From NCBI GenBank assembly GCA_031428275.1, contig JANPPC010000013.1:124001-188000 (forward strand): DNA of 64,000 nt. The letters are read 5' to 3'. Position numbers and translations under genes: made by a program. Below are positions 51,716 through 60,384 of this stretch, one piece after another (within the stretch, counting starts at the first letter, position 1; the number at the start of each line of letters is the position of its first letter). This stretch comes from Pseudobdellovibrio sp031428275 (GTDB lineage Bacteria; Bdellovibrionota; Bdellovibrionia; Bdellovibrionales; Bdellovibrionaceae). The notes under the pieces were generated by a model. The model was not told the origin of the DNA and did not search any database. It was given only the letters and a program-made list of their open reading frames with translations.

Positions 51716-53383
51716 ATGAATAATACCAATGTACGACAACTTGTTTTTGCAGTGATTATTTCGATAATATTTATTTCTGCAGCACAAAATGTTTCTGCGC
51801 AAACGGCTAGCACTAAAAATAAAAATCCCTTTCCCGTAAAGTACACAAGTGCGGTTGATCAAAAAATTATTTTAAAAACAATCACTTTAGCTCCGGTATA
51901 CGATAACGTGAATGGGATTTACGCAGCTCCGATTCAAAAACTACTCATCGATTTGCTTCAAAGCGATAAGGTCTGGGGCTATTCAGAGTTTCCGAATTTC
52001 AGTCAAAAAATATTTGTCGAAAACTTTGATAGTAAGCCGAATGAAGTTTTAGAAGCTTTACAAAAAACGGGCTCGCAAGCGATGTTAACGGCGCTTGTCA
52101 CAAAAGGCCCGCGAGGCTTAAACGCAAGACTAAAACTATTCACGCAAGATCAGGGAATTGTACTACTTGAAGAGTCATTTCAAGATTTAAATACTTTTGA
52201 AATTAGTAAACTACGAGAAGAATTCGTAATACTTTACCATAAGTTAAAAAATAAATTACCTTACCGCGGATTCGTACTAAGCCGCAGGGGTATCGAAGTA
52301 ACCCTTAACTTAGGTGCTCAAAACGGAGTAACTTTAGGGCAAGAATTAACTTTAGCTCAAATATTAAAATTAAACCGTCATCCAAAACTGAAAACACTCG
52401 TCGGCATCGAAAAAGAAATTATCGGACGGCTTAAAGTTACCAAAGTTGAGCCTTACTTAAGTTTCGCTCAAATTATTTTTGAAAAAGAAACCGGAGTCGT
52501 CGACGTCGGCGCAAAAGTTTTACCGACCGAATACGTATCTTACCCAATGCCCATCATTAATAGTGAAGGTGATGTAATCGACGATCAAAAAACAATAATT
52601 AAAAATCGCTCGCAAGATTTAATGAATGAACCGTCGACACCTGAACCAGAATCCACAGGCAGCACAAAGGAAAGTTCGCCTAGCGCTTACAAAATCGGAA
52701 AAGTTATTGCCCAAGCCGGAATTTCACAATTTTCAGAATCGACCAGCCTTCAATCCGGAGCTTCAGTCAGTGCATCACAAAGCGTAGCCCCAACTATAAA
52801 CCTAGGCGCACAAATAGTGGTCTACCCTAGCTTTTACGTCGACTTCAACATGAAGCAATTATTCTTCAACGCCGACCACTCACTTGCTGGCTCAACACCA
52901 AGCAGCCTAAGCTACACGTTCAGTCGGTACACTGGGGCTATTGGTTACACGCATCTACTTGAAGACACAACATGGGGGCCACAGGTATCGGCGCAGGTCG
53001 GATTAACCTCATACAAAACCCAAGTATCAGACACAACTCCAACGGCTTTCACCAGCACACAAACCGACGGCATAAGCTTAAAAGTAATCGGAGTAATGCC
53101 GCTACAGCCCGAATACCCAGTCGAAATCGGCGCGAACGTAGAATTTCTAATCAACCCAAAATTCTCAGAAAGCCCCGTCGACTCAGGCCCGAACAGCACA
53201 AGCGTATCATCGTACGGAATATTCGCTACCTATGCGCACGCCAAAAATTTAAAATACAGATTTGATTTAAGCTTAGAAAATATAGATTCAACATTCAACG
53301 GAGCAGCAACTCGATTAGATCCCTCGACAACCTCAAACATAAAAACAATTTCACAAGTAATCGGAATCGAATACCTGTTCTAA
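51716..53383 (+). CDS. Outer-membrane protein with C-terminal beta-barrel
   Basis: This 555-residue protein has a signal peptide (VFAVIISIIFISAAQNVSAQ). An N-terminal domain of about 250 residues (YAAPIQKLLIDLLQSDKVWG, SQAMLTALVTKG) recalls periplasmic CsgG/TolB-N-like folds, and a Ser/Thr/Pro linker follows. The C-terminal barrel has alternating strands and ends in IGIEYLF, with the Phe needed for BAM recognition. I cannot name the family. No clear ribosome-binding site is seen. Confidence 0.65.
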   Translation: MNNTNVRQLVFAVIISIIFISAAQNVSAQTASTKNKNPFPVKYTSAVDQKIILKTITLAPVYDNVNGIYAAPIQKLLIDLLQSDKVWGYSEFPNFSQKIFVENFDSKPNEVLEALQKTGSQAMLTALVTKGPRGLNARLKLFTQDQGIVLLEESFQDLNTFEISKLREEFVILYHKLKNKLPYRGFVLSRRGIEVTLNLGAQNGVTLGQELTLAQILKLNRHPKLKTLVGIEKEIIGRLKVTKVEPYLSFAQIIFEKETGVVDVGAKVLPTEYVSYPMPIINSEGDVIDDQKTIIKNRSQDLMNEPSTPEPESTGSTKESSPSAYKIGKVIAQAGISQFSESTSLQSGASVSASQSVAPTINLGAQIVVYPSFYVDFNMKQLFFNADHSLAGSTPSSLSYTFSRYTGAIGYTHLLEDTTWGPQVSAQVGLTSYKTQVSDTTPTAFTSTQTDGISLKVIGVMPLQPEYPVEIGANVEFLINPKFSESPVDSGPNSTSVSSYGIFATYAHAKNLKYRFDLSLENIDSTFNGAATRLDPSTTSNIKTISQVIGIEYLF

Positions 53384-53413
53384 AAAAAGAAAACCCAGGA
53401 CAAGCCCGGGTTT
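53382..53413 (-). terminator. Terminator for the groES-groEL transcript
   Basis: Read on the minus strand, AAACCCGGG pairs with CCTGGGTTT with one mismatch around a 5-nt loop, then TCTTTTTTT follows. It would end groEL transcription after the GC-rich hairpin region. On the plus strand it lacks a T-tract. Confidence 0.6.
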
Positions 53414-53445
53414 AAAAATAGAAACAAACCATTTAAAATAACGAT

Positions 53446-53619
53446 CTGATGGGCACGATGCCCATCAGAAGCGAGAGCACGAGAGCGGAAGCTCTCGTCA
53501 GGCAGGATGCCTCTCGAGTCGCGAAAGCGCCGAGAGTTCCCCGAATGAGCCCGAACTGGACAGCTTGGCCGGTTGCCCGGCCCGCCTAGCCGGCCGCGCC
53601 TACCGCGGACTCTGTCCGC
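53446..53619. ncRNA. GC-rich string of perfect hairpins 3' of groEL (unassigned RNA or REP-like element)
   Basis: Consecutive inverted repeats fill this region: TCTGATGGGC/GCCCATCAGA (53445-53469), ACGAGAGC-GGAA-GCTCTCGT (53479-53498), AGGCA-GGA-TGCCT (53500-53512), CTCTCG/CGAGAG enclosing CGC-GAAA-GCG (53511-53536), GGCCGG-TTGC-CCGGCC (53567-53582) and GCGGAC-TCT-GTCCGC (53605-53619). My count gives about 118 G or C in 175 bases, far above the neighbours. Two loops are GNRA on the plus strand. It abuts the groEL stop. Type is my best guess; a repetitive extragenic palindrome is the alternative. Confidence 0.45.
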
Positions 53620-55269
53620 CTACATCATACCGTCCATGCCGCCCATACCGTGTCCGCCGCCCATACCAGGCATTCCGCCGCCGCCAGCATCTTTCTTCGG
53701 AGCTTCAGCAATCATAGTCTCAGTCGTCAACATCAACGAAGCAACCGACGCCGCATTCGTTAAAGCACAACGAACAACTTTAACCGGGTCAATAACGCCA
53801 TCTTTTAAAAGATCCGTGTATTGATCAGAGTAAGCATTGTAACCGTAGTTAGGAGACTTATCTTGTAAGATACGATCAACAACGATCGCGCCATCAAGAC
53901 CCGCGTTAGCCGCGATTTGACGAATAGGCTCTTCACAAGCGCGCTTAATAATTTTCGCGCCGAACATTTCTTCTTCAGCAAATTTAGTGTTAGCGATTTT
54001 TAAAGAAGCGCGTAGTAATGCAGATCCACCACCAGCAACGATACCTTCTTCAACGGCTGCACGAGTTGCATTTAATGCATCTTCAACGCGAGCTTTCTTT
54101 TCTTTCATTTCAACTTCGGAGTGCCCGCCAACGTGAATAACGGCAACACCGCCAGCTAATTTAGCTAAACGCTCTTTCAGTTTTTCTTTGTCGTAGTCAG
54201 AAGTCGTTTCTTCGATTTGACCTTTGATTTGTGCGATACGTGCAGTGATTTCCGCTTTTTTACCAGCGCCATCAATTACGATTGTGTTGTCTTTATCAAC
54301 TACGATACGCTTTGCAGTACCTAAGTTAGCAGCCGTAGCTTGCTCAAGCTTCATTCCTAGATCTTCAGAAATAACTGAAGCACCTGTTAATGCCGCAACG
54401 TCTTCAAGCATCGCCTTACGACGATCGCCGAAACCAGGAGCTTTAACCGCGCACACTTGTAAAGTGCCACGTAATTTATTTACAACAAGGGTAGCTAATG
54501 CTTCACCGTCAACATCTTCAGCGATGATTAACAATGGACGACCTTGTTTAGCAACTGCTTCAAGAACGCCGATCATGTCTTTCATAGAAGAGATTTTTTT
54601 ATCGTAAACTAAAACGTAAGCGTTTTCTAAAACGGCTTCCATTTTTTCTGGGTTAGTCACGAAGTATGGAGATAAGTAACCACGGTCAAACTGCATACCC
54701 TCAACAACTGTAACTTCTGTCTTTGCTGTCTTAGAATCTTCAATCGTGATAACGCCTTCACGGCCAACTTTATCCATTGCGTTTGCTAACATTTCGCCGA
54801 TTTCCATGTCGTTGTTCGCAGAGATAGAACCTACTTGCGCAACTTCTTTTGAACCCTTAACAGGCTTCGCCATGTTCTTTAATTCTTCAATGATAATACC
54901 TACGGCTTTGTCGATACCACGCTTGATAGACATTGGGTTGTGACCCGCAGTTACTAACTTAGCGCCTTCACGGTAGATTGCTTGCGCAAGTACTGTAGCA
55001 GTTGTTGTTCCGTCACCGGCTTCGTCATTAGTTTTAGAAGCAACTTCTTTAACCATTTGCGCGCCCATATTTTCGAATTTATTTTCTAATTCGATTTCTT
55101 TAGCAACAGTAACACCATCTTTAGTGATTAACGGTGAACCGAAAGATTTATCGATAACTACGTTACGACCTTTAGGTCCTAAAGTTACTTTAACTGCGTT
55201 AGCTAAAGTGTTAACACCTTTTAGGATGTGTGTGCGTGCATCTTCTGAAAACATTAAAATCTTGCTCAT
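53620..55269 (-). CDS. groEL: GroEL, 60-kDa chaperonin
   Basis: This 549-residue chaperonin starts MSKILMFSEDARTHILKGVN and has VTLGPKGRNVVIDKSFGSP, NDEAGDGTTTATVLAQAI and VEEGIVAGGGSALL. It ends with the GGM-rich tail GGGMPGMGGGHGMGGMDGMM. With GroES it folds proteins in the cytoplasm. It follows groES by 70 bp; the spacer holds a GC-rich palindrome (GCGTGCCCTAGGGCGCGC). Beyond its stop lies a row of hairpins. Confidence 0.98.
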   Translation of the reverse strand: MSKILMFSEDARTHILKGVNTLANAVKVTLGPKGRNVVIDKSFGSPLITKDGVTVAKEIELENKFENMGAQMVKEVASKTNDEAGDGTTTATVLAQAIYREGAKLVTAGHNPMSIKRGIDKAVGIIIEELKNMAKPVKGSKEVAQVGSISANNDMEIGEMLANAMDKVGREGVITIEDSKTAKTEVTVVEGMQFDRGYLSPYFVTNPEKMEAVLENAYVLVYDKKISSMKDMIGVLEAVAKQGRPLLIIAEDVDGEALATLVVNKLRGTLQVCAVKAPGFGDRRKAMLEDVAALTGASVISEDLGMKLEQATAANLGTAKRIVVDKDNTIVIDGAGKKAEITARIAQIKGQIEETTSDYDKEKLKERLAKLAGGVAVIHVGGHSEVEMKEKKARVEDALNATRAAVEEGIVAGGGSALLRASLKIANTKFAEEEMFGAKIIKRACEEPIRQIAANAGLDGAIVVDRILQDKSPNYGYNAYSDQYTDLLKDGVIDPVKVVRCALTNAASVASLMLTTETMIAEAPKKDAGGGGMPGMGGGHGMGGMDGMM

Positions 55270-55339
55270 TTTATCTCCTGTTATTTTATCTATAATTTAA
55301 TAAAAACATTGCGTGCCCTAGGGCGCGCCAAACTTACGC

Positions 55340-55639
55340 TTACTGAATAATTCCTAAAACGTCTTCTTCTCTCATCATCAAAAAGTCTTCGCCAGAAAAT
55401 TTAATTTCAGTTCCTGCGTATTTAGAGAAAAGAATTTTATCGCCAGATTTAACTTCTAGTGGAAGAACTTTTCCATCTTCAGTTACGCGACCTTTTCCGG
55501 TAGCAACGATTTCCCCACGTTGTGGTTTTTCTTTAGCTGTATCAGGGATGAATAATCCACCCGCAGTTTTTTCTTCTTCCGCCATACGACGTACCAAAAT
55601 TCTATCGTGTAAAGGACGAACGCCTAACTCTTTTGACAT
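55340..55639 (-). CDS. groES: GroES, 10-kDa co-chaperonin
   Basis: This 99-residue protein shows VRPLHDRILVRRM, the mobile loop EEKTAGGLFIPDTAKEKPQR and the closing GEDFLMMREEDVLGII of GroES. It caps GroEL. ATG at 55639 was chosen because GGGAG lies just upstream and the family begins there; the frame extends further upstream without homology. A promoter with a consensus -35 lies about 70-100 bp upstream. No CIRCE element (TTAGCACTC-N9-GAGTGCTAA) is visible. Confidence 0.97.
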   Translation of the reverse strand: MSKELGVRPLHDRILVRRMAEEEKTAGGLFIPDTAKEKPQRGEIVATGKGRVTEDGKVLPLEVKSGDKILFSKYAGTEIKFSGEDFLMMREEDVLGIIQ

Positions 55640-55708
55640 GACTAACTCCCAATTAATGCGCGATTTTCTAAATGAAAACCACGGTTGTTTATAAATGTTG
55701 TAGCTATG

Positions 55709-55738
55709 GTAATATGAAGTCACTGTGGGGGATGTCAA
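55709..55738 (-). promoter_or_regulatory. Candidate groES-groEL promoter
   Basis: On the minus strand TTGACA (55738-55733) and TATTAC (55714-55709) are separated by 18 bp, giving a likely start near 55701 and a leader of about 62 nt. The -35 is a perfect housekeeping consensus; the spacer holds CCCCCA. No HrcA/CIRCE repeat lies nearby. Confidence 0.55.
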
Positions 55739-55785
55739 GGCTATCAATGGCGCTTATTTTCATTCACAAAAGATACTGAAAAGTA

Positions 55786-56370
55786 TTACTGCCCGTTAGA
55801 GTCTAAAAGTTCAGCCTGGGGTGTCTGTTTCGTACTGGACGGCTTTGAGGTAAAAAAGTTATTTGCATAGGCATCCATAAGCTCTGCCACTTCTTCAGCA
55901 GATAAGCGGCCCGACACATCGCGAATGGCTTTACTTAATTGGGGTTGCTTCGTTAAGTAGCCCACAAAATAGTCAGAAATCGTTAAGTCGTGCGCCATAG
56001 AAAGCTGTAACTGCTCTTTTTCGTATTTGTTGTGCATCGTCTGTAAATCAGTACTTAATCCCGCTTCGACCACCGTCGAAATTGCGGCATTGGGGTCTTT
56101 TGAAGCTGCGCCTCGTCGCTTAGAAATAATTGAATCTCGTGTTTGCTTTAGCCGAACCTCGGCTTCGCTAACCATCGAGACTTTCCACTCGCGGTAGCTT
56201 TTGACATTCGATATCGCGACTGAAGGTTGCGCGTGAGCCAGAGCGGGCTGGCCCATCATAGAATTGGTGGCAACTGCCGTAGAATTTACGTTCGGCGCGG
56301 CAGCTACCAACAACACCAAAGAGAAGCCTAAAACAACAAACGTGCGAAAAGAATTAATATACAACTTCAC
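55786..56370 (-). CDS. Exported helical protein of unknown function
   Basis: This 194-residue protein has an N-terminal signal (LYINSFRTFVVLGFSLVLLV) and a charged, helical mature part (SYREWKVSMVSEAEVRLKQT, ELMDAYANNFFTSKPS). The GTG at 56370 is the likely start because AGGAG lies six bases upstream; ATG at 56376 touches that site directly. I recognise no family. It stands alone between groES and a trypsin gene. Confidence 0.6.
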   Translation of the reverse strand: MKLYINSFRTFVVLGFSLVLLVAAAPNVNSTAVATNSMMGQPALAHAQPSVAISNVKSYREWKVSMVSEAEVRLKQTRDSIISKRRGAASKDPNAAISTVVEAGLSTDLQTMHNKYEKEQLQLSMAHDLTISDYFVGYLTKQPQLSKAIRDVSGRLSAEEVAELMDAYANNFFTSKPSSTKQTPQAELLDSNGQ

Positions 56371-56661
56371 TGGCATCTCCTTGACGACAGTTTGATTTAC
56401 AACAGTTACGCCAGCCTTATACGCGCGGTGTTCGCTATAAATCATTTCGCTGTCTAAAACTGATACACTAGTGACGACAATTAAAGTCCGGCCAATCTAT
56501 GCATAATCAACCAAAATGAACTTAGGTCTATTTAAAAGCCCGACCGACGTCTGAAGTTTCGCTCGATCCAAGTCGAGATTTTTTAAGATTCTATTAAGAT
56601 GATACAGATAGCCTATTTTTTAGTCTGTAATAGATTAAAACGACAACAGAGGGGTACAAGG

Positions 56662-57438
56662 ATGTTACAAAAAGCAATCGTGGTCATGATGACTGCGGCT
56701 CTAGGTTTTTCTACGATCGCAAACGCAAAATTTCAGCAACAAATCGTCGGCGGAGTTGAAGCTACAAAGGGAGAACTACCTTTTCAAGTTTCTTTACAAA
56801 GCACATCAGGTTCACATTTTTGCGGTGGTTCTTTAATTAAGCCGAACTGGGTTCTAACGGCAGCACACTGTGTTCAAGGTACTTCAGCAATGAAGATTGT
56901 TATTGGTTTACACGACCAAACAAATTTAGTTGGAACAGAAACATTCAGTGCTAAAAAAATTATTGCTCACCCAAAATTTAGCCGTAGCACTTTAGATTAT
57001 GACTACGCACTTATTCAGCTAAGTGGCGATTCATCATTTAGAACTGCTGAATTAAATACAGAAGAGATCGATCTTTCTGGTGCCGCACCATTTATGGTTT
57101 GGACTTCTGGTTGGGGAGCAACGTCAGAAAGTTCTTACAGTTTACCAAAGAAATTAAATAAAGTTGAGATTCCACTGGTTTCGACCGACTCATGCAATGA
57201 AAAATCAGTCTATGACGGTTCAATCACTGACCGAATGATATGCGCTGGTTTACCAAAAGGCGGAAAAGATTCTTGCCAAGGCGACAGCGGCGGGCCGTTA
57301 TTTACTCCTACAGCAAGCGGCGACTTTAAATTAGTTGGCGTTGTTAGTTGGGGCGAGGGTTGCGCAAGACCTGGAAAGTACGGAGTTTACAGTAAAGTAA
57401 ATGTTATGGTTGATTGGATTGCTCAACAGTCTCAGTAG
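56662..57438 (+). CDS. Secreted trypsin-like serine protease (S1)
   Basis: This 258-residue protein has a signal peptide (VVMMTAALGFSTIANA) and activation site QQQ-IVGG at residue 28. The triad is His69 (TAAHC), Asp114 (DYDYALIQL) and Ser209 (CQGDSGGP). Asp203, six residues before the Ser, predicts cleavage after Arg or Lys. Several cysteines fit the usual disulfides. It is probably secreted for prey digestion. ATG at 56662 follows GAGGGG and AAGG; a start at 56599 would put 21 residues before the signal. A strong terminator follows. Confidence 0.93.
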   Translation: MLQKAIVVMMTAALGFSTIANAKFQQQIVGGVEATKGELPFQVSLQSTSGSHFCGGSLIKPNWVLTAAHCVQGTSAMKIVIGLHDQTNLVGTETFSAKKIIAHPKFSRSTLDYDYALIQLSGDSSFRTAELNTEEIDLSGAAPFMVWTSGWGATSESSYSLPKKLNKVEIPLVSTDSCNEKSVYDGSITDRMICAGLPKGGKDSCQGDSGGPLFTPTASGDFKLVGVVSWGEGCARPGKYGVYSKVNVMVDWIAQQSQ

Positions 57439-57462
57439 ATTCTAATGAGTTAAATAAGATTT

Positions 57463-57490
57463 AAAAGGAGCGTGAAGACGCTCCTTTTTT
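57463..57490. terminator. Bidirectional intrinsic terminator, trypsin / pirin
   Basis: AAAAGGAGCGT (57463-57473) and ACGCTCCTTTT (57478-57488) are exact complements around GAAG, with T and A tracts on either side. It serves both converging genes. Confidence 0.9.
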
Positions 57491-58187
57491 ATGGTAGATC
57501 GAATAAAATAAATTCGCTGCCCGCTTGCCACTGTAAATGTAACCGCGTAACCAAAGTCACATTTGCCGCGTCTCCGGGGCCTAGCGCCTGGTCGTTTGCT
57601 TTGACAACTCCGCTGATGACTTGCACCCAGTAATATCTAGTTTCATCAGTATTTAATATTCGTTCGCCCGCTTTATCAGACTTAACCACATACATATCCA
57701 CATCTTGATTCATCGCAACTGATCCATCGCGACCGGTGTTTGATGCAACAAGTATTAAAGCACCACTTGCCAACTGTGGGGCGAAATTTTTTTGTTCGTA
57801 GCTTGGCTGATAATTCGTTTTATCGGGCAAAAACCAAATTTGTAAAAGATGAGTTTTTTTATCGGTTAAATGATTGTACTCAGAATGGCGAACGCCGGTT
57901 CCGGCACTCATTCTTTGAACTTCTCCCGGACTAATCGTCGCCGTATTTCCCATACTGTCTTTATGCTCAAGCACGCCATCGACGATGTAGGTTATAATTT
58001 CCATATCACGATGTGCATGGGTCGGAAAACCCGCACCACCGGCGATACGATCTTCATTGATAACTCGTAGCGCAGAAACACCCATATGGTTTGGGTCGTA
58101 ATAATCGCCGAATGAAAAAGTATGTTTAGCTTTAAGCCAGCCATGGTCTGCTTTTCCGCGTTCTTCGTTTTTACGAACTTTAATCAT
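57489..58187 (-). CDS. Pirin-family bicupin (YhhW-like)
   Basis: This 232-residue bicupin has the metal-binding N-terminal cupin: GFPTHAHRDMEIITYIVDG with two His, and GTGVRHSEYNH with a further His and Glu. These are the four ligands of pirin and YhhW (quercetinase-like). WLKAKHTFSFGDYYDP at the start is diagnostic. Substrate is unknown. Dps lies 29 bp upstream on the same strand. Confidence 0.92.
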   Translation of the reverse strand: MIKVRKNEERGKADHGWLKAKHTFSFGDYYDPNHMGVSALRVINEDRIAGGAGFPTHAHRDMEIITYIVDGVLEHKDSMGNTATISPGEVQRMSAGTGVRHSEYNHLTDKKTHLLQIWFLPDKTNYQPSYEQKNFAPQLASGALILVASNTGRDGSVAMNQDVDMYVVKSDKAGERILNTDETRYYWVQVISGVVKANDQALGPGDAANVTLVTRLHLQWQAGSEFILFDLP

Positions 58188-58216
58188 AAATGCTTTCTGC
58201 GCCTAGTACTTAGCGC

Positions 58217-58693
58217 CTAAGTTTTTAGTAAACTTCTTAACATCCACGCCGTTTTTTCGTGTGTATCTAAACGCTGAGTTAAAACGTCTAATGTTGTTTG
58301 GTCATTAGCTTCTTCGGCATGGGGATAGGCTTTACGAATCGTTTTGATAACGGCTTCATGGCCCTGAATAAGTTCTTCAACCATCTTCATCGCTTTGGGC
58401 ACACCTTTGTGTTCTTTGATCGAAGAAAGTTTTACGAATTCAGAATACGACCCTGGCGCGTAGTGCCCCAGTGCGCGGATACGCTCAGCAATCAAATCAA
58501 GTGCATTCCAAAGTTCTGTGTACTGACCCATGAACATAACGTGTAATGTTTGAAACATGGGGCCCTCGACGTTCCAGTGAAAATTATGGGTTTTCAAGTA
58601 AAGCGTATAAGAGTCTGCTAGTAATTTTGAAAGACTATGTGCTACATCCTTACGATGTGCTTCTGAAATTCCGATATCGATTTTCATTTTCAT
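58217..58693 (-). CDS. dps: Dps-family ferritin-like DNA-protection protein
   Basis: This 158-residue protein has THNFHWNVEGPMFQTLHVMF and WNALDLIAERIRALG, the Dps ferroxidase-site blocks with His, Asp and Glu ligands. It should store iron, detoxify peroxide and protect DNA as a dodecamer. AGGAG lies five bases before the ATG. Upstream, GCTTCAATTA occurs twice 39 bp apart (58748 and 58787 on the plus strand), possibly regulatory. Pirin follows within the same unit. Confidence 0.92.
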   Translation of the reverse strand: MKMKIDIGISEAHRKDVAHSLSKLLADSYTLYLKTHNFHWNVEGPMFQTLHVMFMGQYTELWNALDLIAERIRALGHYAPGSYSEFVKLSSIKEHKGVPKAMKMVEELIQGHEAVIKTIRKAYPHAEEANDQTTLDVLTQRLDTHEKTAWMLRSLLKT

Positions 58694-58844
58694 CCATTCT
58701 CCTGTTAATAATTAAGTCTTTGCTACCAATTTCTTTAAGCTGTATGAGCTTCAATTAAAGTAGAAGAAAATACAGAAAACGTCTATGCTTCAATTACAGT
58801 TCTACTGCGGCAAATGACGGTCAAGCTGATATTAAAGGGTAGAG

Positions 58845-59615
58845 CTATCCAAATCGAAAGCAGCGCATTGAAATCGAGCCGTTTTGCATACCTTCATATT
58901 CAAATTTTAGTTCGTCATTTTTAGACGATGCGCCCAAAACATAAGCCATAGGTAAATAGTGATCTAAGGTAGGAACACTCAATTGGCCTACCTTAGATTT
59001 ATTGTAATCGTTCATTAAAGGCGAATAATCGCGGTCGACTAGTTTTTGCTTGATCCACTCATCGAACTCGACAGCCCAGCAAAAAGCCTCTTCATTTTCA
59101 TTCGAGCTGATATTTCGTAAATTATGTACAACGTTGCCGCTTCCAATAATTAAGACGCCCGATTCACGCAAAGATTTTAATTTCTGGCCGATTTCAAAAT
59201 GATATTGCGGTGGCTTTGTCATATCTAAACTCAATTGTAGCACCGGAATGTTAGCTAACGGAAATAAGAATTTTAAAATACTCCACGAACCATGATCAAA
59301 ACCCCACTTTTGGCCATCTAAACGCACGAGTGGCTGGTCAAATTGGTTTTGAATTTCTTGAGCTATTTTTAAATTACCAGGCGCCGCATAATTTATTTTA
59401 TACAACGCTTCTGGAAAGCCGTACATGTCGTAAATCATTTTCGGATGTTCTGAGCTGGTTACGAAAGTTTTTTCGGTTAGCCAGTGAGCTGACACACACA
59501 AAATAGTACGGGGCTTTTCAAGGCCCGCGCCGATTTTTTTTAGAGCTTGAGTGAATGCGTTGTCTTGAATAGCGTTCATCGGCGAGCCGTGACCAATAAA
59601 TAAAACGGGCATCAT
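58845..59615 (-). CDS. YgiD/DODA-type extradiol dioxygenase family protein
   Basis: This 256-residue protein belongs to the LigB-like YgiD/4,5-DOPA dioxygenase family: LFIGHGSPMN, LCVSAHW, GFDHGSWSIL, GSGNVVHNL and TLDHYLPMAYV supply the His ligands and conserved segments. It opens catechol rings, or acts on a related substrate. YceI is 22 bp upstream and a divergent LysR regulator lies beyond, a common pairing for such genes. Confidence 0.92.
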   Translation of the reverse strand: MMPVLFIGHGSPMNAIQDNAFTQALKKIGAGLEKPRTILCVSAHWLTEKTFVTSSEHPKMIYDMYGFPEALYKINYAAPGNLKIAQEIQNQFDQPLVRLDGQKWGFDHGSWSILKFLFPLANIPVLQLSLDMTKPPQYHFEIGQKLKSLRESGVLIIGSGNVVHNLRNISSNENEEAFCWAVEFDEWIKQKLVDRDYSPLMNDYNKSKVGQLSVPTLDHYLPMAYVLGASSKNDELKFEYEGMQNGSISMRCFRFG

Positions 59616-59637
59616 AGCAAGCTCTCTTTCGAAATAA

Positions 59638-60261
59638 CTACTTTTTAGGCGCGGCAGCCGCTTTTTCTAAAGCACCTTGGATTTTTAAAGTGATTGTAAT
59701 TTCATCGCCAACAACCGGACCTGCTTCAACCATTTGATTGTAAGACAAACCAAATTCTTTACGACTAATTTTTGTCGACGCGGTAAATGCAGATTTTGTA
59801 TTTCCGTAACCATCAACTGCCGAACCCGTATACTTAGTATCAAGTACTACACCTTTTTTAGTGTGACCTTTAATGGTTAAATCACCAGTGATCTTAAAAG
59901 ATTCGGCTTTGCCAGAAACTGAAGTACTTTTGAAAATCATCTTTGGGTATTTTGCCGCATCAAAAAAGTCAGCGCTCTTTAAATGAGAATCACGCTTTTC
60001 TACCCCTGTATCTATTGAAGAAATTTCGATATCAGCATCAAGTTTTGATTTATCAAAACTTTTATCGATTACGATAACACCAGAAAATGCATTAAACTTT
60101 CCTTCGACTGAAGAGATCATTAAATGTGGTACTTCAAAGCCAACTTTTGAATGCATAGAATCAATGTTGTACTTTCCTTCTTCTAATTTCGGCGCAGCGG
60201 CCAATGCCGTCATTGATGCCATTGTAATTACTGCTAAAAGTGTCTTAGTCATGTTTTGCAT
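59638..60261 (-). CDS. YceI-family periplasmic lipid-binding protein
   Basis: This 207-residue exported protein (signal MTKTLLAVITMASMTALAAA) has the YceI opening YNIDSMHSKVGFEVPHLMIS, then VEGKFNAFSG and SFKITGDLTIKGHTK. YceI proteins are lipocalin-fold carriers of polyisoprenoids in the periplasm, often induced by base or stress. The C-terminal Ala/Lys tail (ALEKAAAAPKK) is short. It is the first gene of the unit with the dioxygenase, divergent from the LysR regulator. Confidence 0.92.
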   Translation of the reverse strand: MQNMTKTLLAVITMASMTALAAAPKLEEGKYNIDSMHSKVGFEVPHLMISSVEGKFNAFSGVIVIDKSFDKSKLDADIEISSIDTGVEKRDSHLKSADFFDAAKYPKMIFKSTSVSGKAESFKITGDLTIKGHTKKGVVLDTKYTGSAVDGYGNTKSAFTASTKISRKEFGLSYNQMVEAGPVVGDEITITLKIQGALEKAAAAPKK

Positions 60262-60344
60262 AGTGTTTCCCTTTAAGGTTGGTTTTTATCTGAAGTAAGT
60301 ATCAACGAATTTACATCGTTCTTAAAGTACTTAATTTGCTAAAA

Positions 60345-60368
60345 CAGTGTTGCACCTGTGGAACACTG
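60345..60368. promoter_or_regulatory. Inverted repeat in the LysR-YceI divergent region (candidate operator)
   Basis: CAGTGTT (60345-60351) and its exact complement AACACTG (60362-60368) are 10 bp apart, 16 bp before the LysR start. Such dyads between a LysR gene and its divergent target are typical binding sites. The T-N11-A core is not exact. Confidence 0.5.
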
Positions 60369-60384
60369 CAGTTATTCTGCCCGA

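Noticed and set aside
53446..53619. Hairpin string as part of a group II intron, RNase P RNA or tmRNA
   Set aside because: None of the conserved core sequences of these RNAs was recognised; the stems are too short and independent.
53573..53824. 83-codon proline-rich open frame over the groEL 3' end
   Set aside because: It is the reverse complement of the Gly-Met tail codons of groEL, which produces a Pro-rich shadow.
56562..56583. CTCGA-TCGAG hairpin with T-tract before the trypsin gene
   Set aside because: The stem is only five base pairs and no gene on the plus strand ends upstream of it, so terminator function is unlikely.
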